DNA from: Candidatus Nanopelagicaceae bacterium
Lineage (GTDB): Bacteria; Actinomycetota; Actinomycetes; Nanopelagicales; Nanopelagicaceae
DNA length: 64,000 nucleotides
Direction of reading: 5' to 3'
NCBI GenBank assembly: GCA_009694285.1
Contig: SHVK01000004.1
Coordinates: 1-64,000 of the forward strand
Shown: positions 16,106 to 26,012 of the stretch, piece by piece
How the letters are laid out: every line of letters begins with the position of its first letter
Position numbering within the stretch: the stretch's first letter is position 1
Notes under the pieces: generated by a model
Database searches by the model: none
The model's input: the letters and a program-made list of their open reading frames with translations, nothing else
Told to the model about the DNA's origin: nothing
Made by a program: the position numbers and the translations under genes

Positions 16106-16127
16106 GCGTCGTCGCGAACGCCGCTCT
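16106..16127. repeat. Partial duplicate of the tRNA-like anticodon arm in the upstream flank
   Basis: GCGTCGTCGC occurs at 16025-16034 inside the anticodon arm and again in the same orientation at 16106-16115. Read on the minus strand, the match extends as AGAGC...GCGT(TC)GCGACGACGC versus AGAGC...GCGTGCGACGACGC, so the flank copy differs mainly by a 2-base insertion and a 2-base deletion. This GC-rich patch is conspicuous in an AT-rich spacer. Confidence 0.65.
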
Positions 16128-16140
16128 TGTTGCAAATGAG

Positions 16141-16189
16141 TAAATTAATTAACCTCCATTAAGTTATTTAACGGAGCTTAATTAATTTA
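16141..16189. terminator. Long AT-rich inverted repeat just after kynureninase
   Basis: Arms 16141-16152 and 16178-16189 are perfect reverse complements (TAAATTAATTAA). Inside them, after one C/C mismatch, CTCC pairs with GGAG, and after an A/C mismatch TTAA pairs with TTAA around a 5-base loop. In total 20 of 22 positions pair. It begins 9 bases past the kynU stop, so it probably ends or protects that mRNA, although no T run follows. A symmetrical protein-binding site is an alternative. Confidence 0.6.
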
Positions 16190-16197
16190 AATGGATT

Positions 16198-17469
16198 TTA
16201 TGTTACGCGCGTTTCTTGTTGATCAATTTTTTCATAATCTTTTCGAATAACACTATCTTTAATTCTTTCGAAACCTTCGAAAACTTCAAGGTAAGAAGTT
16301 GGTAAGGGCGAAATAGCTAAGCGAATCTGATTTGGTACTCGATAATCAGGAATTACTTTTGCATATTTGCGTAATGCAAAACTAATTCGCTTTGCTTCTG
16401 GGTGCCAAAGTGAAATGTGACCTCCCCGTTGGATTGCCCCGCGCGGAGTGCGTAGTTCAAAACCAAGCGCTTTCAACCATTGATCATGAAGTTCAATCAT
16501 GAAATCAGTTCCAATCGCTGCTTTCTTGGCAATTTCACTAATCTTTGCTTCTGCAATCATTTCAAAAGCTGTGTTTACACATCGCAAGCCAATTATTGAA
16601 GGACTAGCGATCTGGAACCTGCGCATCTGTTTTATCGCTTCAAAATCGGCTCCCATTTCAAACTGATCAGCTTGTGCAAACCATCCTTGGATAGGTACCC
16701 GCAACTGGTTCTGGATAGATTTACGAACGTAAAGCCAAGCAGGTGAACCCGGTCCAGAATTTCCATACTTATAAGTACAGCCAACAGCAAGGTCTACTCC
16801 ATTTGCATCAAAATCTAAATCAATTGCCCCAACTGCATGACTGGCATCCCAAACTAGTAAAGCACCGTGAGCTCTAACTAAATCTGTTAATGCTTTAATC
16901 TCAGACCGGGCACCTGATCGATATTGAATAACTTCTAAAGAAACAAGTGCCACGTCATCATTCAAATAACTTTTCAAAATCTGTGGAGTAATCTGTTCAT
17001 TCTTAATTTCATCTGTTGTTTCATTATCAATCATCACTAACTTCATGTCATGTGCATCGGCCAGCCCTTGCAAGATATATCTATCTGTTGGGAAGTTTGC
17101 TTGATCGGTAATTATTGTTTTGCGATCAGGTCGCGCCTTAATAACTGCGGCACATAATTGATAGAAGTTGACAGAAGTTGTATCGCAGGCGAGAACTTGT
17201 CCTGAAGCAGCTCCGAGGGCAGCTCTCCCAATCAAATCTCCCGTGATTTGTGCTTCATCTATCCAATGCGCCCAACCATCTACTACTTCAGATCCCCACT
17301 CGTTTTGAAGATAGGTATTTACGACTTCAACCGTTTTTAATGGCAACCTACCAAGTGAGTTTCCATCCAAATATGCGATCTCTTTATCAGGAAAATAGAA
17401 GCGTTCTCGATACTCTGCCAGTGGATCCTTTTTATCTAGCTCCAAAGCAGCATCACGAGTCAGTGTCAT
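16198..17469 (-). CDS. kynU: Kynureninase
   Basis: The PLP enzyme of about 423 residues cleaves kynurenine to anthranilate and alanine. Marks of the family are YLDGNSLGRLP near the start, the aspartate segment LLVWDASHAVGAIDLD, and the PLP-lysine motif CTYKYGNSGPGSPAW, where the lysine forms the Schiff base. The RGGHISLWH segment and the C-terminal PNQIRLAISPLPTSY also fit. The PLP motif has Gly-Asn-Ser where many family members have Leu-Asn-Ala. The start at Met 17469 is chosen for fit to family length; an upstream ATG at 17487 adds six residues, and neither has a clear ribosome binding site. It lies upstream of the tRNA-like gene and kynA on the same strand, and is divergent from yajQ. Confidence 0.93.
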   Translation of the reverse strand: MTLTRDAALELDKKDPLAEYRERFYFPDKEIAYLDGNSLGRLPLKTVEVVNTYLQNEWGSEVVDGWAHWIDEAQITGDLIGRAALGAASGQVLACDTTSVNFYQLCAAVIKARPDRKTIITDQANFPTDRYILQGLADAHDMKLVMIDNETTDEIKNEQITPQILKSYLNDDVALVSLEVIQYRSGARSEIKALTDLVRAHGALLVWDASHAVGAIDLDFDANGVDLAVGCTYKYGNSGPGSPAWLYVRKSIQNQLRVPIQGWFAQADQFEMGADFEAIKQMRRFQIASPSIIGLRCVNTAFEMIAEAKISEIAKKAAIGTDFMIELHDQWLKALGFELRTPRGAIQRGGHISLWHPEAKRISFALRKYAKVIPDYRVPNQIRLAISPLPTSYLEVFEGFERIKDSVIRKDYEKIDQQETRVT

Positions 17470-17561
17470 GGGCCAAGGGTATGGCAAAAATTTACTTTTT
17501 GAGTCGTTTTTGTTGAATAATCTTTGTTTCCCGTAAGGATTAAGAGTAATATTAAAGGCAT

Positions 17562-17594
17562 AATTACATTTAAATGTATTTAAAAAGTGTAATT
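17562..17594. promoter_or_regulatory. Nested palindrome between kynU and yajQ, candidate operator
   Basis: TACATTTAAATGTA at 17565-17578 is a perfect 14-bp palindrome. It sits inside a wider inverted pair, AATTACA (17562-17568) and TGTAATT (17588-17594). It lies about 95 bases upstream of the kynU start and 70 bases upstream of yajQ, in the only spacer from which kynU can be transcribed. A dimeric regulator site is plausible; random occurrence in AT-rich DNA cannot be excluded. Confidence 0.4.
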
Positions 17595-17645
17595 GATTTT
17601 TACTTTAAATAAACGACGTACTATCTTGGTATCGAAAGGCAGAAG

Positions 17646-18134
17646 ATGGCTGATTTTAGTTTTGATATCGTCTCTAAAGTTGATTATATGGAACTTGATA
17701 ATGCATTAAATCAAGCTGACCGTGAATTGACTACTCGCTTTGATTTTAAAAATACCGGAGTGAAAATCGAAAAAGATGGCGAAAAGATTTTAATCGAAGC
17801 CCAAACAGAAGAGCGCGCAAAAGCAGCTCTTGATGTCTTTAAAGATAAGTTGATTAAACGTGGAGTTTCCCAAAAGCATATCGATCCAGGTCTTCCATTT
17901 TTATCTGGTAAGATTTATAAAATTGTTGTACCAATCAAAGAAGGTATTTCTCAGGAGCATGCTAAGAAACTTGCAAAATCATTGCGAGATGATGGTCCTA
18001 AAACTATTAAGACTCAAATCCAAGGAGATGAACTGCGGGTAAGTTCAAAGAGTAAAGATGATCTGCAAGAAGCGATTGCTTTTGTTAAAGCCCAAGATTT
18101 AGATTTCGCTCCTCAGTTTACGAACTTTCGTTAA
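17646..18134 (+). CDS. yajQ: YajQ family nucleotide-binding protein (UPF0234)
   Basis: The 162-residue protein matches YajQ along its full length: it opens FSFDIVSKVDYMELDNALNQ, has ELTTRFDFKNTG and KDGEKILIEAQTEERAKA, and ends ADD-type LQEAIAFVKAQDLDFAPQFTNFR (key part DFAPQFTNFR). The family has two ferredoxin-like folds; some members bind cyclic di-GMP or RNA, others have no assigned role. A purine-rich GAAAGGCAGAAG precedes the ATG. rarD follows 4 bases after its stop. Confidence 0.93.
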   Translation: MADFSFDIVSKVDYMELDNALNQADRELTTRFDFKNTGVKIEKDGEKILIEAQTEERAKAALDVFKDKLIKRGVSQKHIDPGLPFLSGKIYKIVVPIKEGISQEHAKKLAKSLRDDGPKTIKTQIQGDELRVSSKSKDDLQEAIAFVKAQDLDFAPQFTNFR

Positions 18135-18138
18135 TACT

Positions 18139-19035
18139 TTGACTCGATACCGCACAGGGCTGGTTTACGGAGTAGCCGCATATGTGATTTGGGGATTGCT
18201 CCCACTTTATTGGGGTGCACTGGGCAAGACTCGAGCCTTTGAGATCATTTCACATCGTGCGGTCTGGTCTCTGCTGGTTTGTTTTATTGCGCTAGCTTTT
18301 CGCACAGAGTTCCGCAGCGCATTCAAAGCGTTAAAAAATCCGCGAACACTGGCTTTGCTCGCGCTGACCTCAGGACTTCTATCAGCCAACTGGGCAATTT
18401 ATATCTGGTCTGTGACTGTCAATCGAGTTGTTGAAGCGTCCCTTGGTTATTACATCACCCCATTAGTAAACGTAGCCTTTGGCGTATTTATGTTGCGCGA
18501 AAAGATGCGACCGCTCCAATGGGCTGCGGTTTCAGTGGCTGCGATCGGCGTCGCAGCACTCACTTTTGATTTCGGACATTTGCCGTGGATTGCAATTGGT
18601 TTAGCAGTTTCGTGGGGCCTTTATAGCGTAATTAAAAAATCTTTACCGGTAACTGCATTGCAAGGGTTAACAGTAGAAACTTTGATTGCAATGTTCCCAA
18701 CTCTTACATATCTATCGATGTTACAAGTGAGTGGAGATGCTGCCTTTGGAAATACTTTATGGCTCTCATTAGGTTTGGCTGGGGCCGGAATTATGACCGT
18801 TGCGCCATTGCTCTTTTTTAATGGCTCAACAGTGCGCTTACCGTTATCTGTTGTTGGCTTACTTCAATACATTACACCAACAATAATGTTCATAATTGGT
18901 GTCACCGTAAATGGAGAAGCGATGCCTTTAGCACGCTGGATTGGATTTTTTGCAATTTGGGTTGCGTTAATATTTTTAGGCAGCGATTTATGGAAATCAG
19001 GAAGAGCGAGTAACCAAGGAATCGCACAAAGTTAA
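18139..19035 (+). CDS. rarD: RarD-type EamA transporter
   Basis: The 298-residue membrane protein has about ten hydrophobic helices in two EamA halves. It begins YRTGLVYGVAAYVIWGLLPLYW, and has HRAVWSLLVC, SANWAIYIWSVTVNRVVEASLGYY (key part NWAIYIWSV) and LLQYITPTIMFIIGV, all typical of RarD. It belongs to the drug/metabolite transporter superfamily; the substrate is unknown. It starts at TTG 4 bases after yajQ, suggesting coupling. Its last 39 bases overlap the convergent polyprenyl synthase gene. Confidence 0.9.
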   Translation: MTRYRTGLVYGVAAYVIWGLLPLYWGALGKTRAFEIISHRAVWSLLVCFIALAFRTEFRSAFKALKNPRTLALLALTSGLLSANWAIYIWSVTVNRVVEASLGYYITPLVNVAFGVFMLREKMRPLQWAAVSVAAIGVAALTFDFGHLPWIAIGLAVSWGLYSVIKKSLPVTALQGLTVETLIAMFPTLTYLSMLQVSGDAAFGNTLWLSLGLAGAGIMTVAPLLFFNGSTVRLPLSVVGLLQYITPTIMFIIGVTVNGEAMPLARWIGFFAIWVALIFLGSDLWKSGRASNQGIAQS

Positions 19036-19980
19036 AAATGCTGAAGTAGTTTCATTAACTGGCAATACGGATAGCAATTTTCGCGAATTTTCCGCATATT
19101 GCATGGCAATAGTGCGTGCCTCTTCCAATGCAGGGTGGACTCTAAGAGCATTTAGAACTTTGGCTACTTCATTCTCATCTGAAATTGGCCCAGCCAATGA
19201 TGCGATCAGCTTTTGATCCTCAGGGCGATTAGCTTTTTGAACGAGCAAAGTTACTAATGTCGGTACACCTTCGCGCAGATCAGTTCCTGGTGTTTTGCCA
19301 GATTCATTTGTTTGACTGGCAATATCAATAACATCATCAGCGAGTTGGAAAGCTAGGCCGATCTCTTCTCCAAATATGGTGAGCGCTTCAACTATTTGCG
19401 GAGAAGTACCAGATAACAAGGCGCCGAAACGAATACTGGTTCCGAACAGAGAGCCAGTTTTATCGGCAATCACTGAGATGTAATGCTCCAATGGATCCGC
19501 ACCATTTTGTGGACCTTGAGTCTCCCTTATCTGCCCAATGACTAGTCGTTCAAAAGTTCGCGCTTGAAGTCGAACCGCTTCGGGGCCTAAATCGGCTAAT
19601 AGATCAGAGGCTTTTGCAAAGAGGTAATCGCCAGTCAAGATTGCAATAGCGTTCCCCCAAAGTTCATTGGCGCTTTCAACCCCACGACGCAATGGCGCTT
19701 CATCCATAACATCATCATGGTAGAGCGTTGCAAGATGAGTTAATTCGCAAACTACCGCTGCTTCAATTACTTGGCGTTCGCCACTATTTCCATAATTAGC
19801 AGCGAGCAAAGTCAGCACCGGACGCAATCGCTTACCACCCGCAACAATTAGATGACGGGATGTTTCATTTACAAATGGATATTTTCCTTCGACGTGAGCA
19901 AAAAGTAATTTTTCTACCAGATCTAAACGTCTAGTGAGATCTTGCTCAATCTCAGGAGCTAGATCTGGAAGCGTTGCCAT
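18997..19980 (-). CDS. Polyprenyl diphosphate synthase (menaquinone side chain type)
   Basis: The 327-residue trans-prenyltransferase has the two Asp-rich motifs that bind Mg-diphosphate: LYHDDVMDEAPLRRG and FQLADDVIDIASQ, plus GGKRLRPVLTLLAA near the N-terminus. It elongates farnesyl or geranyl diphosphate with isopentenyl diphosphate. Position directly after nuoN, 3 bases downstream, and the nearby menA support production of the menaquinone tail. Chain length cannot be fixed from what is seen. The gene's 3' end overlaps rarD convergently. Confidence 0.92.
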   Translation of the reverse strand: MATLPDLAPEIEQDLTRRLDLVEKLLFAHVEGKYPFVNETSRHLIVAGGKRLRPVLTLLAANYGNSGERQVIEAAVVCELTHLATLYHDDVMDEAPLRRGVESANELWGNAIAILTGDYLFAKASDLLADLGPEAVRLQARTFERLVIGQIRETQGPQNGADPLEHYISVIADKTGSLFGTSIRFGALLSGTSPQIVEALTIFGEEIGLAFQLADDVIDIASQTNESGKTPGTDLREGVPTLVTLLVQKANRPEDQKLIASLAGPISDENEVAKVLNALRVHPALEEARTIAMQYAENSRKLLSVLPVNETTSAFLTLCDSLVTRSS

Positions 19981-19983
19981 TTG

Positions 19984-21498
19984 CTAACCGGCAAAAAATG
20001 CAAGGGAATTTATGGCTGAGATAACGGGTTGTGGATAAATTCCCATAACCAATGTAGCAACAGCACAAATTGCAATCGTTGCAACAGTCATCGCAGATGG
20101 AATTACCACCGAAGTGCCATCTTCAACAGGATCACTAAAGTACATCATTACGATGATGCGGATATAGAAGAAGGCTGCAATTGCACTAGCAAGCACGCCC
20201 GCAACAACTACTGAGATATTTCCGCTCTTATACGCGGCAGTGAAAATTGCAAACTTTCCAACAAAACCGCTTGTGAGTGGAATTCCAGCAAGTCCTAGCA
20301 AAAATAGGGTGAAAGTTCCAGCCACTAGTGGTGAACGCTTGCCTAAGCCGGCCCATCGGTTTAAATCACTAACTTCGCCACCGGAGTCCCGCACCAAAGT
20401 TACAATTGCAAAAGTTCCAATTGTTGTAAAGCCATAAGTAAACAAATAAATCAAAGTCGCATTTAAGCCATCTTTACTCAAAGCGATAATTCCAGTTAGT
20501 AAGAAACCAGAGTGCGCAATTGCAGAGTATGCAAGCACACGTTTAATATCTTTTTGAGCAATCGCAATGACTGTACCGATAGCCATAGTTACAATTGAAA
20601 TTGCAATCAAAATTGGGCGCCAACTCCAAACCAAACCGCCAACTGCAAAGTAGTAGATCCGAATTGCAGCACCAAACGCAGCAACTTTTGTTACAGCGGC
20701 CATGAAGGCGGTCACTGGAGTTGGTGAACCTTGATAAACATCCGGTGTCCAAGCATGAAATGGAGCGGCAGAAACTTTAAATAGCAATCCAACTGTAAGT
20801 AAAGCTAAACCGACTAGCAAAAATTGGTCGCTTCCACCTGATTCGACAATTGATTTACGGATTCCGTCAAAAGTAGTACTGCCTGCTTGGCCATAAATAA
20901 ATGCTGAACCAAATAGGAAGAAAGCCGATGAAAATGCGCCTAATAAAAAGTACTTGAGTGCTGCTTCCTGGGAAAGCAATCTGCGACGTTGTGAAAGTCC
21001 AGCCATCAGATAGAGCGGAAGTGACAAAACCTCTAAAGATACAAAAAGAGTCAATAAATCATTGGCTGCTGGAAAAAGCATTGCTCCGGAAATTGCAAAA
21101 AGAGTTAATGGGAAAACTTCGGTTTGCTGTAATCCAGAGACTAAGGCTTTTTGTTCTTCATTTGAACCTGGAATTGCCGCAGCTTGTGCTGTAAAGGATT
21201 GAAAGCCGCGCTCTGCAATTAATAGTAAGCCTAAGAAACCAAAAATTAGTACTGAGCCTTGTAAAACAATCGTAACTCCATCAATTGACATCGAACTTAC
21301 GGCTGCTTTTGAACTTGTCTGGCGTATTAAGACAAGTTGTAAGAACGCCAAAGCAACTGCAGCAAAAGCGGTTCCTGTTTGCAAAATGTAACGGTAGCGA
21401 CGGGAGACAAATGCCTCAATGAGTACTCCAATTAGTGCGGCTGCCAAAACAATAAGAATAGGTCCCAGTATTCCATATTCAATATTTGGAGCGTTCAT
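19984..21498 (-). CDS. nuoN: NADH-quinone oxidoreductase subunit N
   Basis: This 504-residue antiporter-like subunit of complex I has about 14 transmembrane helices and pumps protons. The proton-antiporter signature is HAWTPDVYQGSPTPVTAF, followed by KDIKRVLAYSAIAHSGF. It is the last nuo gene, followed 3 bases later by the polyprenyl synthase gene. Its start codon meets the stop of nuoM at 21498. Confidence 0.96.
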   Translation of the reverse strand: MNAPNIEYGILGPILIVLAAALIGVLIEAFVSRRYRYILQTGTAFAAVALAFLQLVLIRQTSSKAAVSSMSIDGVTIVLQGSVLIFGFLGLLLIAERGFQSFTAQAAAIPGSNEEQKALVSGLQQTEVFPLTLFAISGAMLFPAANDLLTLFVSLEVLSLPLYLMAGLSQRRRLLSQEAALKYFLLGAFSSAFFLFGSAFIYGQAGSTTFDGIRKSIVESGGSDQFLLVGLALLTVGLLFKVSAAPFHAWTPDVYQGSPTPVTAFMAAVTKVAAFGAAIRIYYFAVGGLVWSWRPILIAISIVTMAIGTVIAIAQKDIKRVLAYSAIAHSGFLLTGIIALSKDGLNATLIYLFTYGFTTIGTFAIVTLVRDSGGEVSDLNRWAGLGKRSPLVAGTFTLFLLGLAGIPLTSGFVGKFAIFTAAYKSGNISVVVAGVLASAIAAFFYIRIIVMMYFSDPVEDGTSVVIPSAMTVATIAICAVATLVMGIYPQPVISAINSLAFFAG

Positions 21499-23018
21499 TA
21501 CTTTCCTCCCATAATTCCCGTAATTTGAAGGGCTGAAAGCGTTGCGCTAGCCGCAGGATTGATTACATCCAATAATGGTTGAGGATAGAAACCAAAGAAA
21601 ATTATTACCGCTATGACCGGAGCAATCGAAACTTTTTCACGCAAAGTTAAATCAGTTAAGTTTTCATTTCCTGGTGTTATAGGACCATGTAAAGCACGTT
21701 GAACTGGAATCAAAATATAAAGTGCTGCAAAAATAATTCCAATAGTTCCGATAATTGCTGGAATTGGATAACGGGCAAATGTTCCAACCAGGACCAGGAA
21801 TTCGCTCACAAAGGATGAGAGCCCGGGCAATGCCAAGCTCGACATTCCAGCAATAAAGAATAACCAAGCCATTATTGGTGTAACTCTTTGCAATCCACCG
21901 AAATCTGAAATTCGCTCAGATTTACGACGTGAGATCATCCACCCCGCAATTAAGAATAATGCCGCGGTTGAGAAGCCATGATTGATCATGTACAAAGTAG
22001 CACCCGAGTGCGATTGTTCTGTAAATGCAAAGATGCCGAGAGTTATAAATCCAAAGTGCGATATGGATGTATAAGAAATCAAGGCCTTAATATTTCCATC
22101 ACCAGATGATGTACCTTGAGCAATAGCCAAAAAAGCCCCATAGAAAATTGATATTAGGGAGAGCACAATAATTGTTGGGCCAAACTCTTTTGATGCTTCT
22201 GGAAAAAGAGATAGACAGAAGCGGATCATTCCGTAAGTACCAACTTTGTCCAGTACTCCAAGAAGCAGAACTGATGTTCCTGGGGTGGCGGCGCGAGCGG
22301 CATCAGGTAACCAAGTATGGAATGGCCATAGTGGAGCTTTAATCGCAAATGCAATAAAGAAACCTAGGAATAACATTCGCTGAGTTACTGGATCAATACT
22401 TAATTGTGAGAGCGCAGTGACATCAAAGGTAGGTGCTTGTAATTGATTCCCACTAATTACATACAATCCAATTATTGAAGCGAGCATCAACAGTCCACCA
22501 AACAGCGAGTAAAGCAAGAATTTAACTGCTGCTGCAGCTTTCTCTCCGGTTCCATAACCACCTATGAGGAAGTAAACCGGGATGAGCATTGCTTCAAAAA
22601 ATACGTAGAAGAGAAAAATGTCGGTAGCAGCAAAAACTCCTACAATCATTGTTTCAAGAATTAGAATCAAGCCAAAGAAGTTCTTAACTGACCAACGCCC
22701 GCCTTCGGCTTCGTGCCAGCACGCCGCGATAACTACTGGAGTTAAGACAAGTGCTAGTAAAATTAACAACAGCGAGATCCCATCTACACCTAAAGCGTAG
22801 TTAATTCCAAAAGCGGGAATCCATTGATGCTTCTCAACAAATTGAAAACCCGTAGCAGAGCGATTAAATGAAAATGCCATTCCTAATCCAGCAATTGCCA
22901 CAACTATGGAAACACCAAGTGCAACTTGCTTAGCAAGCAAATCGCTACCTTTAGGAAGTAAAAATAATGCTGCGCTTCCAATAAGTGGAAGTAAGCCCAA
23001 AATAGTTAAGGAGTTCAT
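21498..23018 (-). CDS. nuoM: NADH-quinone oxidoreductase subunit M
   Basis: The 506-residue antiporter-like subunit carries the conserved helix-5 glutamate in [17 protein letters not shown] and the motif [19 protein letters not shown]. These form part of the proton path in the membrane arm. It overlaps nuoL by 4 bp and touches nuoN by 1 bp. Confidence 0.96.
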   Translation of the reverse strand: MNSLTILGLLPLIGSAALFLLPKGSDLLAKQVALGVSIVVAIAGLGMAFSFNRSATGFQFVEKHQWIPAFGINYALGVDGISLLLILLALVLTPVVIAACWHEAEGGRWSVKNFFGLILILETMIVGVFAATDIFLFYVFFEAMLIPVYFLIGGYGTGEKAAAAVKFLLYSLFGGLLMLASIIGLYVISGNQLQAPTFDVTALSQLSIDPVTQRMLFLGFFIAFAIKAPLWPFHTWLPDAARAATPGTSVLLLGVLDKVGTYGMIRFCLSLFPEASKEFGPTIIVLSLISIFYGAFLAIAQGTSSGDGNIKALISYTSISHFGFITLGIFAFTEQSHSGATLYMINHGFSTAALFLIAGWMISRRKSERISDFGGLQRVTPIMAWLFFIAGMSSLALPGLSSFVSEFLVLVGTFARYPIPAIIGTIGIIFAALYILIPVQRALHGPITPGNENLTDLTLREKVSIAPVIAVIIFFGFYPQPLLDVINPAASATLSALQITGIMGGK

Positions 23019-24922
23019 ACAGTTACCACCAAAATTGCGGCGAGGATCGCAACTGTTCCGAGCAAGATCAGTAATGCATAAGAGCGAACATATCCGGTCT
23101 GCGTCTTTCGAAGATCACCGGCTAGTCGAAGTGTCATAGCTCCTACCCCACTAACAGCGCCATCAACTACTCTCTTATCAAGAAACGCAAGGACCCTTGT
23201 TAGTGACTGCCCTGGACGCATAAATACTGTCTCATTGAAATCATCTTGCAATAGATCTCGACGTGCGATTTTGGTCCACACCGTGACATCAGTTGGGGCT
23301 GATGCCGGAATTGTTTTACGACTATATTTTGCTAATGCGATAGAAATACCAATCGCTACTGCAAACATCGCAAGTCCGGTGACAACTATTGGTGCCAATA
23401 GTTCAGTTTCATGTTCATGATGATGTTTATCTACAACAGGCGCTAAAAAGTTCTTCAAGCGATCGCCATTGCTAAAAATAAATCCAGTTGTGATGGAACC
23501 TATTGACAACAAAATCATCGGCACTGTCATTAACCAGGGAGATTCATGTGGATGTGCTGCAGAATCCCAACGCTTAGTACCAAAGAAAGTCATTAACATT
23601 ACACGCGTCATGTAAAATGCGGTAATGGCTGCTCCGAGCAAAGTTACGCAACCAAGAATAATTCCTTTACTGCCACCAGCATTAAAAGCGGTTTCTATAA
23701 TTTTGTCTTTTGAATAGAAGCCAGCAAATGGTGGGATTCCAATAATTGCTAAATACCCAAGACCAAATGTCGCGAAAGTTATTGGCATAACTTTACGAAG
23801 TGCTCCGTATTTACGCATATCTACTTCATCATTCATTCCGTGCATAACTGAACCGGCGCCAAGGAACATTCCAGCTTTAAAGAATCCGTGTGTAAGTAAG
23901 TGCATCATTGCAAATGCATAACCGGCTGGTCCGAGACCAGTTGCTAAAATCATGTAACCGATCTGCGACATGGTTGATGCTGCTAATGCTTTCTTAATGT
24001 CATCTTTAGCCATGCCGATAACAGCGCCAAATAGCAGGGTTACTGCTCCAACAATTACTACTAGAAGTTGTGCTGTAGGTGCATTATCAAAAACAAAATT
24101 TGATCTCGATATTAAGTAGACGCCAGCAGTAACCATTGTCGCGGCATGAATTAATGCTGAAACTGGAGTAGGACCAGCCATCGCATCGCCAAGCCAAGCC
24201 TGTAACGGAAATTGTGCTGATTTTCCAACAGCCGCGAGCAAAATTGCCGCACCCATTGCGTTGAGCGCAGTTGAGCTTGCTGATCCGGCCTCAATTCCCT
24301 TTGCAACACCATCAAAAGTAACTGCACCAAATTGCACAAATGCGATCATTACGGCTAGAGAAAGACCTACATCGCCAACTCGGTTAGCAACAAATGCTTT
24401 TTTCGCTGCGGTTGCATAAGTTGGCTTTTGATTCCAGAAACCTATTAGTAGATAAGAGGCAAGGCCTACCCCTTCCCACCCAACATAAAGATTTAGGTAT
24501 GAATTACCAAGGACTAATAAGAGCATTGCAGCAATAAAAAGGTTAAGGAAAGCGAAAAAGCGGCGGCGGTCAATATCGTGCGCCATGTATGAGATGGAGT
24601 AGATGTGGATCAACGTTCCAACACCAGTAATTAGAAGTACAAAACAGATAGAAAGTTGATCAAGCAACAATGTTGCATCTATCTGAAAAGATCCAACATT
24701 GATCCAAGTGAATAGATGCTGAGTTACACCGCGACTCTCTGCATCACGTCCAAGCATTTTATTTAATTCAATCAATGCCACAACAAATGAACTTGCAGAG
24801 GCTGCGGTGCCAATCAAGTGTCCGACTCGATCTAGTGCACGACCGCCAAGTAGTAAAAACGCTGAACTAAATAATGGAATTGCAATTAAATAAACTAAAG
24901 TATCGCTTGTTCCTAAACTCAT
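23015..24922 (-). CDS. nuoL: NADH-quinone oxidoreductase subunit L
   Basis: The 635-residue distal antiporter-like subunit has [16 protein letters not shown] and [19 protein letters not shown] motifs. The C-terminal part includes a long extension matching the lateral helix that braces the membrane arm, ending in a final hydrophobic segment. A His-rich stretch ([12 protein letters not shown]) lies in a loop near residue 505. It overlaps nuoK by 1 bp and nuoM by 4 bp. Confidence 0.96.
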   Translation of the reverse strand: MSLGTSDTLVYLIAIPLFSSAFLLLGGRALDRVGHLIGTAASASSFVVALIELNKMLGRDAESRGVTQHLFTWINVGSFQIDATLLLDQLSICFVLLITGVGTLIHIYSISYMAHDIDRRRFFAFLNLFIAAMLLLVLGNSYLNLYVGWEGVGLASYLLIGFWNQKPTYATAAKKAFVANRVGDVGLSLAVMIAFVQFGAVTFDGVAKGIEAGSASSTALNAMGAAILLAAVGKSAQFPLQAWLGDAMAGPTPVSALIHAATMVTAGVYLISRSNFVFDNAPTAQLLVVIVGAVTLLFGAVIGMAKDDIKKALAASTMSQIGYMILATGLGPAGYAFAMMHLLTHGFFKAGMFLGAGSVMHGMNDEVDMRKYGALRKVMPITFATFGLGYLAIIGIPPFAGFYSKDKIIETAFNAGGSKGIILGCVTLLGAAITAFYMTRVMLMTFFGTKRWDSAAHPHESPWLMTVPMILLSIGSITTGFIFSNGDRLKNFLAPVVDKHHHEHETELLAPIVVTGLAMFAVAIGISIALAKYSRKTIPASAPTDVTVWTKIARRDLLQDDFNETVFMRPGQSLTRVLAFLDKRVVDGAVSGVGAMTLRLAGDLRKTQTGYVRSYALLILLGTVAILAAILVVTV

Positions 24923-25221
24923 TAGAGCCTCAACAGTCTTGCATCATCCACAGAGGCAGATCGGCGCGAACGATAAATAGTGACGATAATTGCTAGTCCT
25001 ACAACTACTTCACATGCGGCAACAACCATGGTGAAAAAGGCAACTATCTGACCATCGAGAGTTCCATTCATGCGAGAGAAAGTCACGAAAGCAAGGTTTG
25101 CAGCATTTAGCATTAATTCAATACACATAAAAACAACTATTGCATTGCGTCTTAGCAAGACACCAGCAGCACCAAGTGAAAAAAGAATGCAAGAGAGATA
25201 TATGTAATTCATGGGATTCAT
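24922..25221 (-). CDS. nuoK: NADH-quinone oxidoreductase subunit K
   Basis: The 99-residue subunit has three helices with the two conserved membrane glutamates, in [14 protein letters not shown] and [13 protein letters not shown]. These residues lie in the proton channel next to NuoJ. The length is typical. It is followed at once by nuoL. Confidence 0.96.
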   Translation of the reverse strand: MNPMNYIYLSCILFSLGAAGVLLRRNAIVVFMCIELMLNAANLAFVTFSRMNGTLDGQIVAFFTMVVAACEVVVGLAIIVTIYRSRRSASVDDARLLRL

Positions 25222-25223
25222 GA

Positions 25224-26012
25224 TTAATTCCCCTCTCTATCATCATCAGAAGTTTCGAGAAATTTAAAATCCCCTGGTTTAGCCAGATGGCCACGTGCGG
25301 TAATTACATCTGAAACGGATACATCAGAGGAAGTCCCGTCAGGTAGAAGTGCTGGGATATCAACTGCGTTGTGACGAGCAAAAGTTCCAGGTCCGGGCAA
25401 ACCAGCCACTGGTTGTGCGCTTTGACGCACGCGCTCTTCAGATAACGCACGTTGATCTTTTTTGTCACTGTCTGGTTCGCGATGTGCCAGCACCATGGAA
25501 CCAAGAGCTGCGGTGATAAGTAATGCGGAAATCACTTCAAAAGGCCATACATATTGTCCAAATATTAATTTCGCAATTCCTTGCACATTACCTTCACCAT
25601 TTGCCATCTCAAGGCCAAACAATCGGTGGCCAAGATTTCCTTTTGAAACTAAGGCAATTAGTAATCCACCTACGCCAACAGCAGCAATAATTCCAAGAAT
25701 CCGCTGACCCTTGATTGTTTCAACTAACGAATCTGCCGAATCAACTCCCACAAGCATCAAGATAAATAAGAAGAGCATCATTACCGCGCCGGTATAAACA
25801 ATTATTTGCACAATTCCTAAAAATGGGGCTTCATTTAAAATATAAAAAATTGCTAATGAGATCATTACCGCAGCCAGCAAAAGCGCTGAATGAACCGCTT
25901 TTTTGACTAACAGCATTCCCACTGCACTTAACACTGTGATTGGCGCTAATAAGTAAAATAAAACTGCTTCGGCATGCGAAGTCTGATCTTGAACAATCGC
26001 CGCAAGGTTCAT
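25224..26012 (-). CDS. nuoJ: NADH-quinone oxidoreductase subunit J
   Basis: This 262-residue subunit has five helices in its first 165 residues, with [20 protein letters not shown] typical of NuoJ. A hydrophilic tail of roughly 85 residues (from [19 protein letters not shown]) extends into the cytoplasm; such tails are usual in actinobacterial NuoJ. It begins 1 bp from nuoI's end and ends 2 bases before nuoK. Confidence 0.95.
   Translation of the reverse strand: MNLAAIVQDQTSHAEAVLFYLLAPITVLSAVGMLLVKKAVHSALLLAAVMISLAIFYILNEAPFLGIVQIIVYTGAVMMLFLFILMLVGVDSADSLVETIKGQRILGIIAAVGVGGLLIALVSKGNLGHRLFGLEMANGEGNVQGIAKLIFGQYVWPFEVISALLITAALGSMVLAHREPDSDKKDQRALSEERVRQSAQPVAGLPGPGTFARHNAVDIPALLPDGTSSDVSVSDVITARGHLAKPGDFKFLETSDDDREGN

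Noticed and set aside
15993-16189. Phage or integrative-element attachment site at the tRNA-like gene
   Set aside because: Repeats are present, but no integrase, cargo or distant second copy of the tRNA 3' end is seen; the repeats involve the D and anticodon arms, not the 3' end.
18997-19035. The 39-bp rarD/polyprenyl synthase overlap as a frameshift or mis-start
   Set aside because: Both C-termini run in frame to their own stops; convergent 3' overlaps are in line with other overlaps in this compact genome.
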